Assembly (NCBI GenBank): GCA_964406575.1
Contig: CAYOSH010000010.1
Span: 1-64,000 of the forward strand
Source of the DNA: WTAW01 sp964406575
GTDB taxonomy: Bacteria; Acidobacteriota; Aminicenantia; Aminicenantales; Aminicenantaceae
Reading direction: 5' to 3'
Length of the DNA: 64,000 bases
Below are positions 60,862 through 64,000 of this stretch, piece after piece; the stretch's first letter is position 1, and each line of letters opens with the position of its first letter. Under the pieces are notes generated by a model. It did no database searches. It was not told the origin of the DNA and worked only from the letters and a program-made list of their open reading frames with translations. The translations under genes and the position numbers were made by a program.

Positions 60862-63431
60862 AGAGCAAAGAGTTCCGATTTTCCTGCGTTGTGAAGTTTT
60901 GTCTCCGGCGCTTTACCGATGCGGAGACTCTCTGTTCGGCGGAAGAAGACCTGGCGGCCCGGCATAAACAGGCTCTAGAGGAGAAAGGAGCCCTTAGGGC
61001 GAATCTCCAGTCTGTCTTCCAGATCGTCACATTACTTTTTTCATTCCTTATCGAAACATTCACCTGGAGGATCACCATGATCAGAAGCTATCTTAAAGTA
61101 GCGCTTCGCACGCTTTCCAGACAAAAAGGCTACTCGTTCATCAATATCATCGGCCTGACCGTCGGTATGGCCTGTTTCATTTTGATCGGACTCTGGGTGA
61201 AGGATGAATTGAGTTTTGACCGTTTCCATGAAAAAAAGGACAGGATCTTCAGAGTCGTGAACAAAACACAAAACGGTGACTTTGTCCCCAATCCCACCTA
61301 TGCTCTGGCACCGGCATTACAATCCATCTACCCGGAGGTCGAAGAGTCTGCCCGGGTTTGGCCCTGGTATGGGTCACTCGTGACTTACGGGGATAAAAAG
61401 TTCGAAGAGGACAACATCTGCCTCACAGATCCCGGTTTCTTCCGGATGTTCACCTTTCCCTTCATCAAGGGCGATCCGGATACAGCCCTCAAAGACGAAG
61501 ATGCCATCGTCATCACAGAATCTACAGCGCAAAAATATTTCGAAAACAAAGACCCGATCGGTCAAGCGCTCTATCTGGCCCGGGAGGAAAGGGATTTTAC
61601 AGTGACTGGAGTCATCGCGGATGTCCCGACAAATTCCCATATTCAATTCGACCTAGTGACCAGAGTGGAGCTTCTGGGAGAGGACAGACTGGCCCGGTGG
61701 GAGGAATGGATGGGTCCCTGTTATATTCTTCTGAGGCCGAACTCGTCGGCTGAGGCCTTTACCGCTAAGATCGAGGGCATCTACAGGGAGAACGCGGACC
61801 CGGAGGCGACATATTCTCCGGTCCTCCAGCCTCTGACAAGAGTCCATCTGTACGAACGTGTCCGTCCCGGCAGCATAAAAAAAGTCACTATCTTCTCTGT
61901 CATCGCTGTCTTCATCCTGCTCATGGCTTGTGTGAATTTTATGAATTTGACCACAGCCCGGTCTTCCCGGAGAGCTAAAGAAGTGGGAATGCGCAAAGTT
62001 ATCGGTGCCATGCGTTCGCAGATCATCAGGCAGTTCCTGGGAGAGGCTCTGGTGGTGGCCTTCCTCTCGTTGGCGCTGGCGCTGCTGGCTGTGGAAATTG
62101 CCCTTCCTCAGTTTAACCTCTTTACGGGCAAATCGTTAACACTCCTCTCCAAGGCCAACTTCTCCATCATCCTGACTCTTTGCCTCACGACCGTTGTGAC
62201 CGGCTTGCTTGCAGGAAGTTATCCGGCGTTTTTTCTCTCATCGTTTCGGCCGAGCCACACGCTGAAGAGCCGGCCTAGATTCGCAGCCAAAGGATCTGGG
62301 ATGCGTAAGCTCCTGATCGTTTTCCAGTTTGTCATCTCGGTGGGTCTCATCACCTGCACACTTATCGTATCCAAGCAGCTGCGTTTTATTCAGAAACACG
62401 ATATCGGTATCGATCGCGAAAATGTGGTGATCCTCATCAATAATCCAACGCTGCAGACACGGTTCGATGCCTTTAAGAATGAACTTCTGACCACGCCGGG
62501 GATCAGGTATGTAACGAGTGCTGCCCAGGGCCCGACAGATATCGGCCAAAGTATTTCCATCGATTGGGAAGCCAACCCAGACGAAGATATGCTGAGTGTT
62601 GACTACACTGTTGTCGACTACGATTTCTTCAAAACCTTCAACATGGAGATCACTCAGGGGAGAGGCTTCTCGCAGGAATTCGCAACAGATATGAAGGACG
62701 CCTGTATCATCACGGAGACGACCGCTTTACGGATGGGTCTGGAGAACCCTATCGGGACGGTTGTATACATGGCTCACCCGGCTTGGCCCGAGTCTTTCCG
62801 CAGAGCGCATATCATAGGGGTTGTCAAAGATTTTCACGCGCGCACTCTTTACAATCCTCTAAGGCCTTTTGTTTTCAGGATGTACAGACCTTGGCACACC
62901 TATGTTTTTATTAAGATCGATGGAACCCAGATCCCAGAAACCTTGGCAAAGATCGAATCAACCTTTAAATCCTATACCCAGGGGTATCCTTATCGCTATT
63001 TCTTTTATGAGGACTTCTACAGATTGCAGTATATATCAGAATGGAGGCTCAACCGGCTGTTCAACGGCTTTAGTCTGCTTTCGGTCCTCATTTCGTGTTT
63101 GGGGCTTTTTGGACTGGGCGCCTATATGGCTGAGCAGAAGACAAAAGAGATCGGCATCCGGAAGGTGCTGGGAGCTTCACTATCCGGGATCGTCACACTC
63201 ACCGCCACAGAGTTCATTAAATGTATCGCCGTAGCAAATCTGATCGCCTGGCCATTGGCTTACTTGGTGATGAGGGCATGGCTCCAGGATTTTGCTTACA
63301 AGGTCAGAATAGGTCCGCTAGTCTTTGTTCTATCTGCAGCCCTGACACTCCTCATTGCCTTTATGACTGTCAGTTATCACTCCATCAAGGCCGCGCTAGC
63401 CAATCCAGTAGACTCCCTCCGCTATGAATAA
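60858..63431 (+). CDS. FtsX/MacB-type permease with an N-terminal prefix domain
   Basis: This 857-residue inner-membrane permease has about 70 extra N-terminal residues (FCLRRFTDAETLCSAEEDLA, ARHKQALEEKGALRA) that match the permease prefix seen in PadR-linked transporters. The usual FtsX start follows (MIRSYLKVALRTLSRQKGYS). Two periplasmic domains and two sets of helices contain RRAKEVGMRKVIGAMR and QKTKEIGIRKVLGAS, and the end VDSLRYE matches that of the permease at 25460. No ATPase gene is adjacent. It is co-transcribed with PadR and followed by a terminator at 63430-63454. Confidence 0.9.
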   Translation: MKSKEFRFSCVVKFCLRRFTDAETLCSAEEDLAARHKQALEEKGALRANLQSVFQIVTLLFSFLIETFTWRITMIRSYLKVALRTLSRQKGYSFINIIGLTVGMACFILIGLWVKDELSFDRFHEKKDRIFRVVNKTQNGDFVPNPTYALAPALQSIYPEVEESARVWPWYGSLVTYGDKKFEEDNICLTDPGFFRMFTFPFIKGDPDTALKDEDAIVITESTAQKYFENKDPIGQALYLAREERDFTVTGVIADVPTNSHIQFDLVTRVELLGEDRLARWEEWMGPCYILLRPNSSAEAFTAKIEGIYRENADPEATYSPVLQPLTRVHLYERVRPGSIKKVTIFSVIAVFILLMACVNFMNLTTARSSRRAKEVGMRKVIGAMRSQIIRQFLGEALVVAFLSLALALLAVEIALPQFNLFTGKSLTLLSKANFSIILTLCLTTVVTGLLAGSYPAFFLSSFRPSHTLKSRPRFAAKGSGMRKLLIVFQFVISVGLITCTLIVSKQLRFIQKHDIGIDRENVVILINNPTLQTRFDAFKNELLTTPGIRYVTSAAQGPTDIGQSISIDWEANPDEDMLSVDYTVVDYDFFKTFNMEITQGRGFSQEFATDMKDACIITETTALRMGLENPIGTVVYMAHPAWPESFRRAHIIGVVKDFHARTLYNPLRPFVFRMYRPWHTYVFIKIDGTQIPETLAKIESTFKSYTQGYPYRYFFYEDFYRLQYISEWRLNRLFNGFSLLSVLISCLGLFGLGAYMAEQKTKEIGIRKVLGASLSGIVTLTATEFIKCIAVANLIAWPLAYLVMRAWLQDFAYKVRIGPLVFVLSAALTLLIAFMTVSYHSIKAALANPVDSLRYE

Positions 63432-63454
63432 AAAGGGGACAGTCCCCTTTTTTT
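63430..63454 (+). terminator. Rho-independent terminator after the PadR-permease operon
   Basis: AAAAAGGGGA, loop CAG, TCCCCTTTTT, followed by more T. A 10-bp stem with a U-tract directly at the end of the permease gene. It is nearly symmetric and could act in both directions. Confidence 0.85.
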
Positions 63455-63553
63455 CCTTTTTTTGGTGATTTTCGCACTATGAATTCGCATAATTGTCTAA
63501 AAAATGCTATTCTATCTAAACCTGCCTGAAAAAAACGATTCAGGAGTTTTTAC

Positions 63554-64000
63554 GTGAAAGTACTTCTTATCTATCCAAAATACCCCGACACTTTTTGGAG
63601 CTTTAAACATGCTCTGAAATTTGTTTCCAAAAAAGCTTCTTTGCCTCCCCTGGGATTACTGACTGTCGCTGCCATGCTTCCCAAAGAATGGGAAAAAAGG
63701 CTCGTCGATATGAATGATTCTGCTCTCACAGAAGAAGATATCAAATGGGCCGATGCTCTATATATCAGCGCTATGGTCGTTCAGAAAAATTCAACGTTGG
63801 AAGTCATCCGGAGGGGGAAAGCCCTGGGAAAAACAATCGTTGCGGGCGGCCCGCTCTTTACGACAGCATATGAAGGTTTTAAGGATATAGACCATTTTGT
63901 TCTCAATGAAGCCGAAGCGACTCTTCCATCTTTCCTGGACGATCTCAAAAACCAGAAAGCCCAGCGCATCTACACCGCCAAAGATTGGCCGGATGTCGAA
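63554..64000 (+). CDS. B12-binding-domain radical SAM protein, 5' part only
   Basis: GTG 63554 (AGGAG 9 bases upstream) opens a frame that continues past the window end. The 149 visible residues form the N-terminal cobalamin-binding-type domain: VKVLLIYPKYPDTFWSFKHA, LPPLGLLTVAAMLPKEWEKR, LVDMNDSAL, ADALYISAMVVQKNSTLEVI, KTIVAGGPLFTTAYEGF. The CxxxCxxC motif lies beyond the window. The YPDTFWSFKHAL start resembles the DUF4070 group of radical SAM proteins. Substrate unknown. Confidence 0.85.
   Translation, partial: MKVLLIYPKYPDTFWSFKHALKFVSKKASLPPLGLLTVAAMLPKEWEKRLVDMNDSALTEEDIKWADALYISAMVVQKNSTLEVIRRGKALGKTIVAGGPLFTTAYEGFKDIDHFVLNEAEATLPSFLDDLKNQKAQRIYTAKDWPDVE

Noticed and set aside
1..64000. 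Alternative genetic code (TGA or TAG read as an amino acid)
   Set aside because: Intact genes here end at TGA, TAG and TAA at family-typical positions (for example the hydrogenase large subunit at TAG and the small subunit at TGA), and Trp in intact genes is encoded normally.
1..64000. CRISPR arrays, rRNA or tRNA genes, complete insertion sequences
   Set aside because: I saw no regularly spaced direct repeats of CRISPR size, no rRNA or tRNA signatures and no transposase gene; only short dispersed or inverted repeats are present.

Overview
The window reads as a chromosomal stretch of an uncultured, Gram-negative-type bacterium with moderate G+C content. The gene repertoire points to candidate phylum Aminicenantes or a neighbouring Acidobacteriota-like lineage. 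The markers are stand-alone FtsX/MacB permeases (one with a PadR regulator), large zinc-ribbon Ser/Thr kinases with TPR tails, S9 peptidases, BNR/sortilin-like secreted repeat proteins and an outer-membrane FadL-type porin. This placement is inferred from gene content only. A 100-N scaffolding gap (46798-46897) shows that the sequence is a draft assembly.

Layout. 1-900: remnants of an APC amino-acid permease and a small membrane protein. 935-5010: a membrane-bound NiFe hydrogenase operon (small, large, cytochrome b), read leftward, converging on its maturation protease; the small subunit carries the six-cysteine proximal-cluster signature of O2-tolerant enzymes. 5600-12750: sugar metabolism, with a GH65 disaccharide phosphorylase, a beta-phosphoglucomutase/trehalose-phosphatase fusion and a PfkB kinase. 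12800-15900: oxidative-stress genes, namely a rubredoxin interrupted by TGA, a superoxide reductase, an MBL-rhodanese protein interrupted by TAG and a hemerythrin-like remnant. 16300-23200: a hybrid histidine kinase, a BON remnant, trehalose synthase TreT with its DUF5752 partner, and class I aldolase. 23200-25450: a gene graveyard (serine hydrolase, FtsX and SIR2-like remnants). 25460-30570: FtsX permease, ribosomal protein S21, a sigma-70 factor and a co-transcribed unknown. 30880-37180: a secreted BNR protein and three copies (one decayed) of an M24-like secreted protein. 37180-40790: a GT39/SDR/GT2 cluster and a HEPN remnant. 40850-49490: two zinc-ribbon TPR kinases flanking an S9 peptidase. 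49799-53323: a GGDEF-ATPase-HEAT fusion. 53770-55900: an RRM protein and a FadL porin. 56241-60178: a sodium-NQR-like operon (B-C-D-E-F) without NqrA. 60532-63431: PadR plus an FtsX permease with a prefix domain. The window ends inside a B12-binding radical SAM gene.

How the parts may work together. The trehalose genes cover synthesis (TreT, phosphatase domain) and phosphorolytic breakdown (GH65, then beta-PGM), feeding glycolysis through PfkB and aldolase. The hydrogenase and the NQR-like complex are the respiratory/redox modules, and the superoxide reductase neighbourhood suggests an anaerobe that meets oxygen.

A striking property of the window is the number of otherwise intact reading frames broken by a single in-frame stop (at least seven genes) or a single-base frameshift, and small genes whose start codon looks mutated. 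Either many accessory genes are decaying or the draft carries base errors. The sequence alone cannot separate these.
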